A stretch of DNA of 64,000 nt from DATDAW01 sp036524675 (GCA_036524675.1 DATDBU010000116.1:62001-126000), one strand, 5' to 3'. Shown: positions 44,816 through 53,723, counted from the stretch's first letter. Made by a program: numbers and translations. The notes: generated by a model from the sequence alone, not told the origin.

Positions 44816-44976
44816 TTACTCTTACTCCTACTCCTAATCGCAATCCTTCTAACCTCCCCCTCTCTTTCCTTCCAACCTCCCAAACCATGCGCCTTATCTT
44901 CGACCACGAAAAACTCATCGCATATCAGGAGTCTCTAGCATTTTGCGTGTGGGTCGGAGATTGGGAGTAAGAGTAA
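44816..44976. repeat. Inverted-repeat element with 13-bp perfect arms in the nuoF-nuoG gap
   Basis: TTACTCTTACTCC (44816-44828) pairs perfectly with GGAGTAAGAGTAA (44964-44976). The element fills nearly the whole 177-bp gap and contains the four-helix-bundle remnant at 44887-44970. The TTACTCC-type arms are partly simple-sequence in nature. It interrupts what would otherwise be tightly spaced co-transcribed genes. Confidence 0.65.
44887..44970 (+). pseudogene. Remnant of a four-helix-bundle (S23 / 23S rRNA-intervening-sequence) protein gene
   Basis: The 27-codon frame reads MRLIFDHEKLIAYQESLAF, then CVWVGDWE and stop. FDHEKL-x-x-YQESLAF is how many four-helix-bundle proteins of the PF05635 family in Verrucomicrobia and Planctomycetes begin; the full proteins are about 115-130 residues. 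Only the first helix is left, and the stop lies in the right arm of the inverted repeat, as if the middle of a cassette was deleted. Assignment is by recall of the family start. Confidence 0.55.
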
Positions 44977-44990
44977 GATTTTTTCACCCC

Positions 44991-46640
44991 ATGAGCACAG
45001 CCGCCGAAGCACCGCCAGCACCGCCGCCCGTTCAACTTCTCAACGTCCAAATCGACGGCGTCTGGCACAAATTTCCCAAAGGCACACGCCTCATCGAAGC
45101 CTGCTCGCAGGCGGGAAAATTCATTCCGCGGTACTGCTATCACCAGAAACTCAGTTCGCCGGGCAATTGCCGTATGTGCCTCATCGAAATGGGCATGCCC
45201 AAGATGGGCCCCGATCGCAAACCGGAGATCGGCCCGGACGGCTTTCCCGTAATCAGCTGGATCCCACGCCCGCAAATCTCGTGTGCGCAAGATGTTGCAG
45301 AGGGAATGGGCGTTCGCACCGACTCACCCATGGTGCAGGAATGCCGAAAAGGCGTGATGGAATTTCTCCTCATCAATCATCCACTCGACTGCCCGATTTG
45401 CGATCAGGCGGGCGAATGCAGGCTTCAGGAATTCTCGGTCGAATACGGCAACAGCGATTCCCGTTTTCTCGAGCACAAAGTCAAAAAGCCGAAAAATGTC
45501 GAACTCGGTCCACGCGTCACGCTCGATGACGAACGGTGCATCCTGTGCTCTCGCTGCATCCGGTTTATGAAAGAAATCGCGAAAGACGACGTCCTGGGCT
45601 TCGTGGATCGCGGAAGTTATACGACTTTGGCCTGCCACCCCGACCGCAAACTGGACAGCAATTATTCGCTCAACACCGTCGATATCTGCCCTGTTGGCGC
45701 CCTGACCAGCACGGATTTCCGATTCAAAATGCGGGTCTGGTTTCTTAAAGAAACAAAAACCATCGATGTCAATTGCGGCACCGGCAGCAACATCGTCATT
45801 GGCGCCCGGCAAAACCAAATTTATCGAATAACCCCGCGCGAGAACAACGACGTCAACTCCAATTGGCTTCCCGACTCACACCGGCTCAATTTCAAATACG
45901 TCCATCGCGAAGACCGCCTCGCGCAGCCGGCGCCCGTTTCCTGGCCAAAAGCCATTGAAAAAGCCGCGCTCGAACTCAAGTCGCTCGGCGGCAGCGAAAT
46001 TGCCATTATTGCGTCTGGCCGCATGACTAACGAAGAGCTTTTCCTGGCACGCAGACTCGCGGAGGCTTTGAAGGTTGCTGCTATCGACATCCTGCCGCGG
46101 GTGGGTGAATCCGATGGATTTCTCGTTGCGGCCGATCGCAATTCAAACACCACCGGAGCTCAGCTCCTTGGCGTTACCGGCGCGGAACCCGGCCGGAATC
46201 TTTCTGTCATTGCGGACGGTGTGCGATCCGGCCAAATCAAGGGACTCATTCTACTCGGCGAAAACGCCGTCGCTGCAGGCGTCGCTGAAGAAGATCTGGC
46301 GAAATTGAAAACGCTCATCGTAGTCGACATTCTGCCGAACGCTTCGACCCAGTACGCGACCGTCGTCCTACCCGCCGCGTCCTTTGCTGAAAAACGCGGA
46401 TCGATGATCAATCTGAAAGGCCGCCTCCAACGTCTCAATAAGGCAATCGATTCGCCCGGTGAAGCTCGCGATGACTGGGAAATCCTTCGCGACCTTATTA
46501 TGGCGGTCTCCGGCTCCAATGGCATTTACACCATAGAAGATGTCTTCAAACAGATGGCCTTAGAAATCCCGCAGCTTGCAGGTTTGAGCCTCAGCAAAAT
46601 CGGCGATCTCGGCCTGCAAATTCTGGAGGTGGAGCAATGA
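44991..46640 (+). CDS. nuoG: NADH-quinone oxidoreductase subunit G
   Basis: 549 residues from ATG 44991. The N-terminal [2Fe-2S] ferredoxin domain has CYHQKLSSPGNCRMC, then HPLDCPICDQAGECRLQEF and ERCILCSRCIRF for the [4Fe-4S] centres, and CPVGALTS. The C-terminal molybdopterin-like part (about 215-549) is reduced compared with the 900-residue E. coli protein. It carries electrons from NuoF to the membrane arm. The start is taken at the first Met after the inverted repeat, since the frame upstream reads through the remnant region. Confidence 0.95.
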   Translation: MSTAAEAPPAPPPVQLLNVQIDGVWHKFPKGTRLIEACSQAGKFIPRYCYHQKLSSPGNCRMCLIEMGMPKMGPDRKPEIGPDGFPVISWIPRPQISCAQDVAEGMGVRTDSPMVQECRKGVMEFLLINHPLDCPICDQAGECRLQEFSVEYGNSDSRFLEHKVKKPKNVELGPRVTLDDERCILCSRCIRFMKEIAKDDVLGFVDRGSYTTLACHPDRKLDSNYSLNTVDICPVGALTSTDFRFKMRVWFLKETKTIDVNCGTGSNIVIGARQNQIYRITPRENNDVNSNWLPDSHRLNFKYVHREDRLAQPAPVSWPKAIEKAALELKSLGGSEIAIIASGRMTNEELFLARRLAEALKVAAIDILPRVGESDGFLVAADRNSNTTGAQLLGVTGAEPGRNLSVIADGVRSGQIKGLILLGENAVAAGVAEEDLAKLKTLIVVDILPNASTQYATVVLPAASFAEKRGSMINLKGRLQRLNKAIDSPGEARDDWEILRDLIMAVSGSNGIYTIEDVFKQMALEIPQLAGLSLSKIGDLGLQILEVEQ

Positions 46641-46683
46641 GGCTTGCCCTCCCCAACGTTTTCATTTCACCCGCCATTTCCTG

Positions 46684-47859
46684 ATGGACCTTCTCCCTTT
46701 CATCATTATCTCGGCGCTCAAGACACTGGCCATTATCTTCGGAGTCATCCTCCCGATGGTGTCATACACCGTCTATGCGGAGCGCAAAATCAGCGCAATG
46801 ATTCAGGATCGCATCGGACCGAATCGCGTGGGGATTCCGCTGACTCTGCTGGGATTCAAAAAAGACCTCTTCTTCCAGGGGCTTCTCCAGCCCATCGCAG
46901 ACGCGGTGAAGTTGATGATCAAAGAAGATTTCACGCCGGCACACGTCAACAAATTCTACTACTGGCTGGCGCCCGCTCTCGGTGTCGCACCGGCACTCAT
47001 CACTCTCGCGGTTGTCCCTTTTGGCAGCGTGCTCAACCTCGATCCTATTCTGGTTCCCTTGGGAAAATGGCTCGGTGTGAATTTCGCTTTTGGCTCGATT
47101 CCCATGGTTATCGCCAACGTCGATATAGGCGTTCTTTTCGTTTTCGCCATCGCGTCTGTCGGCGTTTACGGCATTGTCCTCGCCGGCTGGTCGGCAAATT
47201 CGAAGTATCCTTTCCTGGGTGGCATTCGGTCCAGTTCCCAGATGATTTCCTACGAACTCGCACTCGGGCTGAGCGTTATCCCGATTTTCCTGCTCATCGG
47301 AAATCTTAACCTCTCGGAAATCGTCCAATACCAGATCAGAAACGGCTGGCTCATCCTGCCCTTCACATGGAGCGGTTTTAGTTTGGAAAAACTGTTGATG
47401 TGGATTCCGATGATCATTTCCTTTGTCGTGTTTACAGTTTCCATGTTTGCGGAAACCAACCGCGTACCTTTCGACCTTCCCGAAGCTGAGCAGGAACTCG
47501 TGGGCGGCTATCATACCGAGTATTCCTCCATGAAATTCGCCCTGTTCTTCCTGGGCGAATATGCCGCAATGATCGCCGGTTCGTCGGTCATCGTGGCCTT
47601 GTTTTTCGGGGGCTGGCATCTGCCGTTTCTCCCGGACGGCGCAGGCACAGGCTGGTGGGCGCTCTTCTGGGGTCTCGTCAACATCGCCGTCTTTTTCGGA
47701 AAAGTTGCCGTGCTGCTTTTCTTCTTTATCTGGGTTCGCTGGACACTACCGCGATTCCGCTACGATCAGCTCATGAAACTGGGCTGGTACTTCTTCTTTG
47801 AAATCGCCCTCGTAAACATTTTTCTCGCAGCGGGGATCCTGCTCTTTTTGCCCAAATAA
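46684..47859 (+). CDS. nuoH: NADH-quinone oxidoreductase subunit H
   Basis: 391 residues with about nine TM helices. ERKISAMIQDRIGPNRVG, AETNRVPFDLPEAEQELVGG and FALFFLGEYAAM are the strongly conserved NuoH/ND1 blocks near the quinone entry. It links the peripheral and membrane arms of complex I. It is 43 bp after nuoG and 4 bp before nuoI. Confidence 0.97.
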   Translation: MDLLPFIIISALKTLAIIFGVILPMVSYTVYAERKISAMIQDRIGPNRVGIPLTLLGFKKDLFFQGLLQPIADAVKLMIKEDFTPAHVNKFYYWLAPALGVAPALITLAVVPFGSVLNLDPILVPLGKWLGVNFAFGSIPMVIANVDIGVLFVFAIASVGVYGIVLAGWSANSKYPFLGGIRSSSQMISYELALGLSVIPIFLLIGNLNLSEIVQYQIRNGWLILPFTWSGFSLEKLLMWIPMIISFVVFTVSMFAETNRVPFDLPEAEQELVGGYHTEYSSMKFALFFLGEYAAMIAGSSVIVALFFGGWHLPFLPDGAGTGWWALFWGLVNIAVFFGKVAVLLFFFIWVRWTLPRFRYDQLMKLGWYFFFEIALVNIFLAAGILLFLPK

Positions 47860-47863
47860 GCTT

Positions 47864-48394
47864 ATGGCCTACACCGTCTCACGCCCCAAATTGACTTTCT
47901 CCGAGCGGATGTATCTCCCCGCTGTTGCGTCGGGATTGCTCATCACCATCAAGCATTTCTTCAAGATGCTCGCTGGCAAGCGCGAAATTCTCATGCAATA
48001 CCCGGAGGAAAAATGGGACTCGCATCTTCCGGAGCATTACCGGGGCGCCCCCACCCTCGTGAAAGATGAGCACGGACGCGAACGCTGCGTCGCCTGCCAG
48101 CTCTGCGAATTCATCTGCCCGCCACGCGCCATCACGATCACGCCGGGCGAACTTCCGGCGGAAAGCAAATTCGCCAAGGTCGAAAAATACCCCGAAGAAT
48201 TCAAAATCGACATGATCCGCTGCATTTACTGCGGGATGTGTGAAGAAGTCTGTCCAGAACAGGCCATTTTTCTGCGGAAAGACTACGCCATCACCGGCCT
48301 CAGCCGCGCGGAAATGGTTCACGACAAGAAAAAACTCTACGAACTCGGCGGAACAATGGAGGGCCTCGTTCACAAATGGAACCCGCTCAAGTAA
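47864..48394 (+). CDS. nuoI: NADH-quinone oxidoreductase subunit I
   Basis: 176 residues. Two [4Fe-4S] ferredoxin motifs are clear: CVACQLCEFICPPRAI and CIYCGMCEEVCPEQAI. An N-terminal amphipathic helix contacts the membrane. NuoI passes electrons to N2. After its stop begins an inverted repeat. Confidence 0.97.
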   Translation: MAYTVSRPKLTFSERMYLPAVASGLLITIKHFFKMLAGKREILMQYPEEKWDSHLPEHYRGAPTLVKDEHGRERCVACQLCEFICPPRAITITPGELPAESKFAKVEKYPEEFKIDMIRCIYCGMCEEVCPEQAIFLRKDYAITGLSRAEMVHDKKKLYELGGTMEGLVHKWNPLK

Positions 48395-48398
48395 AGGC

Positions 48399-48520
48399 AG
48401 AAGTCAGAATGCAGAATGCAGAACGAAAGCGGTCAGATCATCCACTCTCGTTTCATGATTCGCCACGTTCACGCATCATCATTCTGCATTCTGCGTTCTT
48501 CATTCTGACTTCTTAATTCC
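48399..48520. repeat. Nested inverted repeat in the nuoI-nuoJ gap
   Basis: Outer arms AGAAGTCAGAATG (48399-48411) and CATTCTGACTTCT (48501-48513) pair perfectly; inner arms GCAGAATGCAGAA (48411-48423) and TTCTGCATTCTGC (48482-48494) also pair perfectly. A 58-base loop lies between. The outer right arm recurs exactly at 53660-53672. TCTTAATTCC at 48511-48520 also recurs as part of the next element. It would form a long hairpin in the transcript. Confidence 0.7.
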
Positions 48521-48525
48521 TCTCC

Positions 48526-49029
48526 ATGTCTCCGATACTTTTTTGGACATTTTCCGGGCTGATGTTGCTGTTTGGCTTCCTGGTGGTCGTGTTGAGGCAC
48601 CCGGTGGGAAATGCGTTGAGTCTGGTCGTGTCATTCCTGGCATTGGCAGGACTTTATGTGACGCTGGATGCGTTTTTTATCGGGGTAACGCAGGTGCTCG
48701 TTTATGCGGGAGCTGTGATGGTCCTTTTTCTTTTCATTATCATGTTGCTGGATTTGAAAGCGGAACAGGTGCGCAAGATCCAGCCTCTGGCACTGGCTAC
48801 AGGTGGAGCGGTCGTCATTGCATTTGCAGTGCTTGTTCGCGCAGTGATCAACAGTTTTTCTGAAGGGAAAGCTCCGCTGCCCGTACTGACAAGAGCTGAA
48901 AACAGCGACGTCTGGCATGTGGGTTACACGCTCTTCTCTGGTTTCAACCTCCCCTTCCAGGTCATCGGCGTTCTGATTTTGGTGGCTACGATCGGCGTGG
49001 TCGTCCTGAGCCAGCGCGAGCTCAAATAA
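48526..49029 (+). CDS. nuoJ: NADH-quinone oxidoreductase subunit J
   Basis: 167 residues with five TM helices. GADLVVLRHPVGNALSLVVSF-type TM2 (VVLRHPVGNALSLVVSFLA) and YAGAVMVLFLFIIMLLDL are the NuoJ/ND6 signatures. It sits between two inverted-repeat elements. Confidence 0.95.
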   Translation: MSPILFWTFSGLMLLFGFLVVVLRHPVGNALSLVVSFLALAGLYVTLDAFFIGVTQVLVYAGAVMVLFLFIIMLLDLKAEQVRKIQPLALATGGAVVIAFAVLVRAVINSFSEGKAPLPVLTRAENSDVWHVGYTLFSGFNLPFQVIGVLILVATIGVVVLSQRELK

Positions 49030-49040
49030 ATTAAAAACAA

Positions 49041-49120
49041 GGAATTAAGAAAAACACACCGATAAACCGATCCTTCGTTGCACTGCTGAACGCCGAAGGA
49101 TTCCCATAATTCTTAATTCC
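49041..49120. repeat. Inverted repeat in the nuoJ-nuoK gap
   Basis: GGAATTAAGA (49041-49050) pairs with TCTTAATTCC (49111-49120), and ATCCTTCG (49070-49077) with CGAAGGAT (49094-49101), giving a nested stem. It is a different sequence from the other nuo-gap elements except for the TCTTAATTCC decamer, which also ends the nuoI-nuoJ element. It may reduce read-through into nuoK. Confidence 0.65.
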
Positions 49121-49139
49121 TAACTCTTAATTTAAAAGC

Positions 49140-49457
49140 ATGGTCACCCTCAACGATTATCTACTCGTCAGCGGACTTCTCTTTTCGATTGGTCTGGCAG
49201 GCGTGCTCCTTCGGCGTAACGTCCTTATCATCTTCATGTCACTCGAGTTAATGCTGAACGCGGCGAATCTTTCGTTGGTCGCTTTCTCGCGTTTCCGGAC
49301 GTTTGAAAATCTGCCGAACTACCACGCGCAGGTGCTCGTTTTCTTTATCATCACGGTTGCTGCGGCAGAGGTCGCGGTTGGACTGGCGATCATCGTCGCG
49401 CTTTACCGCCAGCGCCAGACCACCCACGTCGAGGATTTGAACTCAATGAAGTTCTAG
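49140..49457 (+). CDS. nuoK: NADH-quinone oxidoreductase subunit K
   Basis: 105 residues with three TM helices, of normal NuoK/ND4L length. IFMSLELMLNAANLSLVAF carries the conserved membrane glutamate, and AAAEVAVGLAIIVALYRQR the second. No nuoL, nuoM or nuoN follows; the next gene is on the other strand. Confidence 0.96.
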   Translation: MVTLNDYLLVSGLLFSIGLAGVLLRRNVLIIFMSLELMLNAANLSLVAFSRFRTFENLPNYHAQVLVFFIITVAAAEVAVGLAIIVALYRQRQTTHVEDLNSMKF

Positions 49458-49507
49458 GAAGCGGCAATTTGGCTGTTCGCGACCGCAAATTAGCTTTGCC
49501 TTCGCCC

Positions 49508-51277
49508 TTATTTTTCAGTCAGCCGCACCTCGTCGAGGTACAAGCTTCCCGTATTCGGAGTTAGCGTCACGCGAAATTCAAGGACCGCCGTCAATTCCGG
49601 GATATCTTGAAGATCTTTGCTTTTGAATTTCTCGATCTTAACGGGACGTGAAACCTCAGACCAGGCGGTACTAGCTGTAAATGTTCCTGTCGTGCTGCCT
49701 TCTTCACGAGCTTCGAATCTCGTAACTTTTTCGCCGCGTTCCTGCCGTTCCACCTTCTCATCGCCAAGCTTTTTGTACCCGGTCCACGCAACCGCCCATG
49801 TCGCTTTGGTGATTCCGACACCCTTGATTTTGAATGTTAACGAATAATTTCCGCCCTGCTTCACTTTCGGCAAGGCTCGACGAATGATGACCGTATTGGT
49901 AGGCGCCTGGGCCCCGTCAAACTCGGGACTGCCTGCGAAATATTTGGGCTTGCCCTCCGATCCCGGTGTGTCATCCCCTTTGAGGTACGGCAGCAGAAGA
50001 TTGGGAATTCCGAAAAATTTGTTCGGCGACGGCGAGTATCCTACCCACAGGCATTGCTGTCCTTCGGGTGGAACCGCGTTGGCGTCTTCCGTCGCCTTTA
50101 CGCAGGAAACGGTGATGTAGGCATTGCCACGATCCGTTCCCGGATCCACCTGCCAGCCAGAGGGCGAATGCAAGGTGCGCCCCCATAGATCCACACCTTT
50201 CACCGGGGCTGGTGGGTCGAATTTGGGCTCAGTCTTCGTTCCCCGATTAAACGCCATTAGCACTCGCCCCTGCGTATTTCCGATGAGGAGATCGAAAAGA
50301 CCATCCCCGTTCATGTCCGCAGCGCAAATGGTACACAGCCCGCCCAAAGTCGTCGCGCTGCCGAAAGTGATATCCTGTTTCCATTTGAATTCCTGGCCGG
50401 GTTTCCACGACGCGCCAGGGTTTAGATAGACACCCACCGTTCCACCCCGATTCGATGCCAGCACATCGGGAAATCCGTCACCGTTAAAATCCGCGACAGT
50501 CGGCGTCAGGTGCTCTCTTCCGTCGCCGTACGCCAGGTAGAAACGGCTTTCTTCACTAAACACAGGACGCGCGTTCGAACCTTTGTTCAGCAGGAGATGG
50601 ACCGCGTTGGCTGAGTAACTTCCTTCGCCAACGATCGCGTCCACGCGGCCATCGTTGTTAAAATCCCACGCTGCAGGAGAAAGAAGGTTAGCCCACAGGG
50701 CGTTGGTCTTGCTTGTTGGCGTGGTAGCTTTCGGAACGGAAGCCGGCTGAACAAAACTCGCCCTCTGCGGTCCCCCGGAGTTCTGAATAAAAAAGAGTTC
50801 ACCTACGTAATTGCCTGCAATGAGATCAGGCGCGCCGCGTCCTGCCCAATCGAAAAGGCTAATCCGTGACGCCTTCCGGCGATCCTCGCGAGCGAAATAA
50901 ATCGGAATGATTTCTGCGTGCGTGAATTTCGCCTCCCCCCTGGTGCCACTGTTGAAGTAGCAGCGCAAATAGCCTTTGGCATCTGCAGTGACGATGTCGA
51001 TCAACCCATCGCCGTTCATATCAGCCGCTGCTACCGAGACAGGCATGGCCATATTGGACACGGAACGTTCAGAAAGCGCTTCCACCGTTTCCCTAAATCC
51101 AACCAAAATGCCGTCGGCGTCCACGCCGTCCCAAAGATTGTCGCTATTCGATGCACTTTCGAAGCCGCCCGCTGAGCCCAGCAGATCTTTTGCAGCAGGG
51201 GGCGAAGGCGGGGCAGTTTGGGCAATTATTACGGCAGGAAGCAAGCCTAAAAGCACGGACAAGGGGAGAAATCTCAT
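49508..51277 (-). CDS. Secreted FG-GAP/VCBS-repeat protein
   Basis: 589 residues with a signal peptide (1-19). Four calcium-binding-like FG-GAP loops are seen: DMNGDGLID, DFNNDGRVD, DFNGDGFPD and DMNGDGLFD. These would form an integrin-like beta-propeller at about 60-380. A C-terminal beta-sandwich-like region (about 430-589, FEARE, VEFRVTLTPNTGSLYLDEVRL) looks like a carbohydrate-binding-type fold. It is likely a surface or periplasmic binding protein. It is divergent from hppA. Confidence 0.82.
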   Translation of the reverse strand: MRFLPLSVLLGLLPAVIIAQTAPPSPPAAKDLLGSAGGFESASNSDNLWDGVDADGILVGFRETVEALSERSVSNMAMPVSVAAADMNGDGLIDIVTADAKGYLRCYFNSGTRGEAKFTHAEIIPIYFAREDRRKASRISLFDWAGRGAPDLIAGNYVGELFFIQNSGGPQRASFVQPASVPKATTPTSKTNALWANLLSPAAWDFNNDGRVDAIVGEGSYSANAVHLLLNKGSNARPVFSEESRFYLAYGDGREHLTPTVADFNGDGFPDVLASNRGGTVGVYLNPGASWKPGQEFKWKQDITFGSATTLGGLCTICAADMNGDGLFDLLIGNTQGRVLMAFNRGTKTEPKFDPPAPVKGVDLWGRTLHSPSGWQVDPGTDRGNAYITVSCVKATEDANAVPPEGQQCLWVGYSPSPNKFFGIPNLLLPYLKGDDTPGSEGKPKYFAGSPEFDGAQAPTNTVIIRRALPKVKQGGNYSLTFKIKGVGITKATWAVAWTGYKKLGDEKVERQERGEKVTRFEAREEGSTTGTFTASTAWSEVSRPVKIEKFKSKDLQDIPELTAVLEFRVTLTPNTGSLYLDEVRLTEK

Positions 51278-51433
51278 GTTCTATTTCAGAGGGAGGGTCC
51301 CCAAAAGAACACGATGGTTTGCGAAACTGCAAGAGAAGTAGGCGGGAATACTACACATTCGTCGCACGAAATGGAACTCCAGTCGGCCTGCTTGTCTTAA
51401 GCCGTAACAATTCAAATCGAACAGTCATTTTCG

Positions 51434-51465
51434 TTGCCGGATAAAAAAGTTTGCTTATCATCCGG
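51434..51465 (+). promoter_or_regulatory. Candidate sigma-70-type promoter within an inverted repeat, upstream of hppA
   Basis: TTGCCG (51434-51439), a 16-base spacer and TATCAT (51456-51461) resemble -35 and -10 boxes. CCGGAT (51437-51442) and ATCCGG (51460-51465) form an inverted repeat over the same stretch, so an operator is possible. The hppA ATG is 35 bases further. No Shine-Dalgarno is visible there. Confidence 0.35.
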
Positions 51466-51496
51466 GACCCTTAATCCTCCCAACCCTCTGATTTTC

Positions 51497-53605
51497 ATGT
51501 TATTCCCCCTTCTTGCTGTAACACTGGCAGATGCCAGCGTCTGGATCGCAATCGTGTGTGCTTTGGCTGGTCTGGTGGCTGCGGTGTATTTGATCAAATC
51601 AATTCTGGCTTTACCCGCGGGAAATGAACGAATGAGGCAAATCGCCGGCGCCATCGAGGAAGGAGCAAAGGCCTATCTCGGGCGACAGGTCCGCTCGATT
51701 GCAATGATCGCGGCGGTAATTGTGATTTTACTGGCGATCTTCAAGGATCTGTCTACCGCGACGGGTTTTGTAATTGGCGCTGTGTGCTCGCTCACGGCGG
51801 GATTTATCGGGATGCGAATCGCAGTCGTCGCCAACGTCCGCACAGCACAGGCAGCGAGCACGAGCTCAAAAGGCGCCCTTCGCGCAGCATTCAACGGGGG
51901 CGCTGTGACCGGGCTCCTCGTTGTGGCGCTGGCTTTGTTATCGGTAGGAATTTTCTGGCTGGTATCGAGCGCTATTAATCCCAACAAAGCACTTTCCAGC
52001 CTGGTCGGTGTGGCGCTCGGTGCGTCGCTGATCTCCGTCTTCGCGCGCCTCGGTGGCGGAATCTATACGAAAGCGGCAGACGTCGGCGCTGATCTCGTCG
52101 GTAAAGTCGAACAGGGTCTGGACGAGGATGACCCTCGAAACCCCGCAACGATCGCGGACAATGTGGGTGATAACGTCGGCGATTGTGCTGGAATGGCCGC
52201 GGACGTTTTCGAAACGTACGCCGTTAGCCTCATTGGAGCGATCCTAGTCGGCGCTCTTACGTCGGGTTTTGGCGCCCCGGTAGGCTATCCATTCCTGATT
52301 GGAGGCATTGCGGTGTTGGCGTCTATCGTTGGTGTCTGGTTTGTGAACGTAACGAAGCTGAGTCCGGCTTTGGCGTTGATGGCAGGTGTGGGAGTGACCG
52401 CTGCAATTTGTGCGGTGTTCTTCTGGCCAGCGGCGCATGCGATGTTTCCGCAAGGTATCTCAGTGAAAGACATCCTCGGTGAGGGCGTAGTAACTTATTC
52501 AGCGACCCAGATTTACTTCGCTGGAATCATCGGTTTGATCATGACGGGTGTGGCGGTCGCAATTACCAATTTTTACACGTCCACGGAGCACAGTCCGGTT
52601 CAGAAAATTGCAGAGGCTTCCAAGACCGGCCACGCGACAAATATTATCGCCGGTCTGGCAACTGGCCAGCACGCGACAGCATTGCCGGTGATCGCGATCG
52701 GTGCGTCGATCTGGATCAGCTACTCGTGCGGCGGACTGTACGGGATCGCGATTGCTGTGATGGCGATGTTGTCGATGGCGGGAATCATCATTTCGCTCGA
52801 TGCGTTCGGCCCGATTACCGACAACGCGGGAGGCATAGCCACGATGAGCGAGCTTCCACCGGAGGTGCGAAAAGTGACAGACGAGCTCGATGCGGTCGGC
52901 AATACGATGAAAGCGGTAACCAAAGGTTACGCCATCGCCAGCGCAGGGCTCGCGGCTCTGGTCCTGTTCGGAAGCTATTTTGTCGACCTGAAGCATCACC
53001 TTGAAACCGTTCGGCACTTGAGTGGTGCGGCGCTGGAGCACGCTCTGGATTTTTCGTTGAAGGACCCGAAAATCATCATCGGCCTCTTCATCGGCGGCTT
53101 GTTGCCGTATCTGTTTGCTGCCTTCAGCATGAGCGCGGTCGGACGTGCCGCAGGCGCCGTCGTGACAGAAGTTCGCCGCCAAATCAGTGACAAGCCCGGC
53201 ATTTTGAAAGGAACCGATCTTCCGGAATACGGTGCTTGCGTCGATATTGTCACAAAAGCCGCGCTGAAAGAGATGGTCGTCCCCGCCCTGCTTCCTGTGC
53301 TTGCGGTCGTATTGGTCGCACTCGTACCCGACGGTCAGAAAATTCTTGGCGGCGTTCTCGTTGGAAGCATCGTCACCGGTCTATTTCTGGGCATTTCCAT
53401 GACTTCAAGCGGCGGTGCATGGGATAATGCCAAAAAATACATCGAAAATGGTCACCATGGCGGAAAACACAGTGAGGCCCACAAGGCCAGCGTTACGGGC
53501 GATACCGTAGGCGACCCCTACAAAGATACCGCTGGACCGGCTATCAATCCGATGATCAAAGTCGTTAACATCGTCGCGATATTGATCATTCCAATCCTGT
53601 TCTGA
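51497..53605 (+). CDS. hppA: Membrane-bound proton-translocating pyrophosphatase
   Basis: 702 residues with about 16 TM helices. DNVGDNVGDCAGMAADVFET (221-240) is the catalytic signature. The K472 in VGNTMKAVTKGYA matches the lysine that marks K+-independent proton-pumping forms, where K+-dependent forms have alanine. It hydrolyses pyrophosphate and pumps H+ out of the cytoplasm. The ATG 51497 start is preferred to TTG 51434, because it gives the usual hydrophobic N-terminus. No Shine-Dalgarno is seen. A CATTCTGACTTCT repeat lies just past its stop. Confidence 0.96.
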   Translation: MLFPLLAVTLADASVWIAIVCALAGLVAAVYLIKSILALPAGNERMRQIAGAIEEGAKAYLGRQVRSIAMIAAVIVILLAIFKDLSTATGFVIGAVCSLTAGFIGMRIAVVANVRTAQAASTSSKGALRAAFNGGAVTGLLVVALALLSVGIFWLVSSAINPNKALSSLVGVALGASLISVFARLGGGIYTKAADVGADLVGKVEQGLDEDDPRNPATIADNVGDNVGDCAGMAADVFETYAVSLIGAILVGALTSGFGAPVGYPFLIGGIAVLASIVGVWFVNVTKLSPALALMAGVGVTAAICAVFFWPAAHAMFPQGISVKDILGEGVVTYSATQIYFAGIIGLIMTGVAVAITNFYTSTEHSPVQKIAEASKTGHATNIIAGLATGQHATALPVIAIGASIWISYSCGGLYGIAIAVMAMLSMAGIIISLDAFGPITDNAGGIATMSELPPEVRKVTDELDAVGNTMKAVTKGYAIASAGLAALVLFGSYFVDLKHHLETVRHLSGAALEHALDFSLKDPKIIIGLFIGGLLPYLFAAFSMSAVGRAAGAVVTEVRRQISDKPGILKGTDLPEYGACVDIVTKAALKEMVVPALLPVLAVVLVALVPDGQKILGGVLVGSIVTGLFLGISMTSSGGAWDNAKKYIENGHHGGKHSEAHKASVTGDTVGDPYKDTAGPAINPMIKVVNIVAILIIPILF

Positions 53606-53659
53606 ATGCAGGATTCAGCGCGGAGAGGACAAATCCGACCGGACAACTTCCGCAGTTGA

Positions 53660-53672
53660 CATTCTGACTTCT
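53660..53672. repeat. Third copy of the CATTCTGACTTCT repeat arm
   Basis: This 13-mer is identical to the right outer arm of the nuoI-nuoJ element at 48501-48513. Here it stands alone between hppA and the PafA-like gene, with no paired arm, so it could be a decayed half of the same element. Confidence 0.5.
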
Positions 53673-53723
53673 GACTTGGTTTTGACTTGCTCTGAGCGAG
53701 CTTTAAACGGAGTCTGCCGCCCC

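Noticed and set aside
53606..53723. Pup-like small gene in front of the PafA-like ligase
   Set aside because: The 118-base gap contains no frame ending in Gly-Gly-Glu or Gly-Gly-Gln and no Pup-like helix; it holds a repeat arm.
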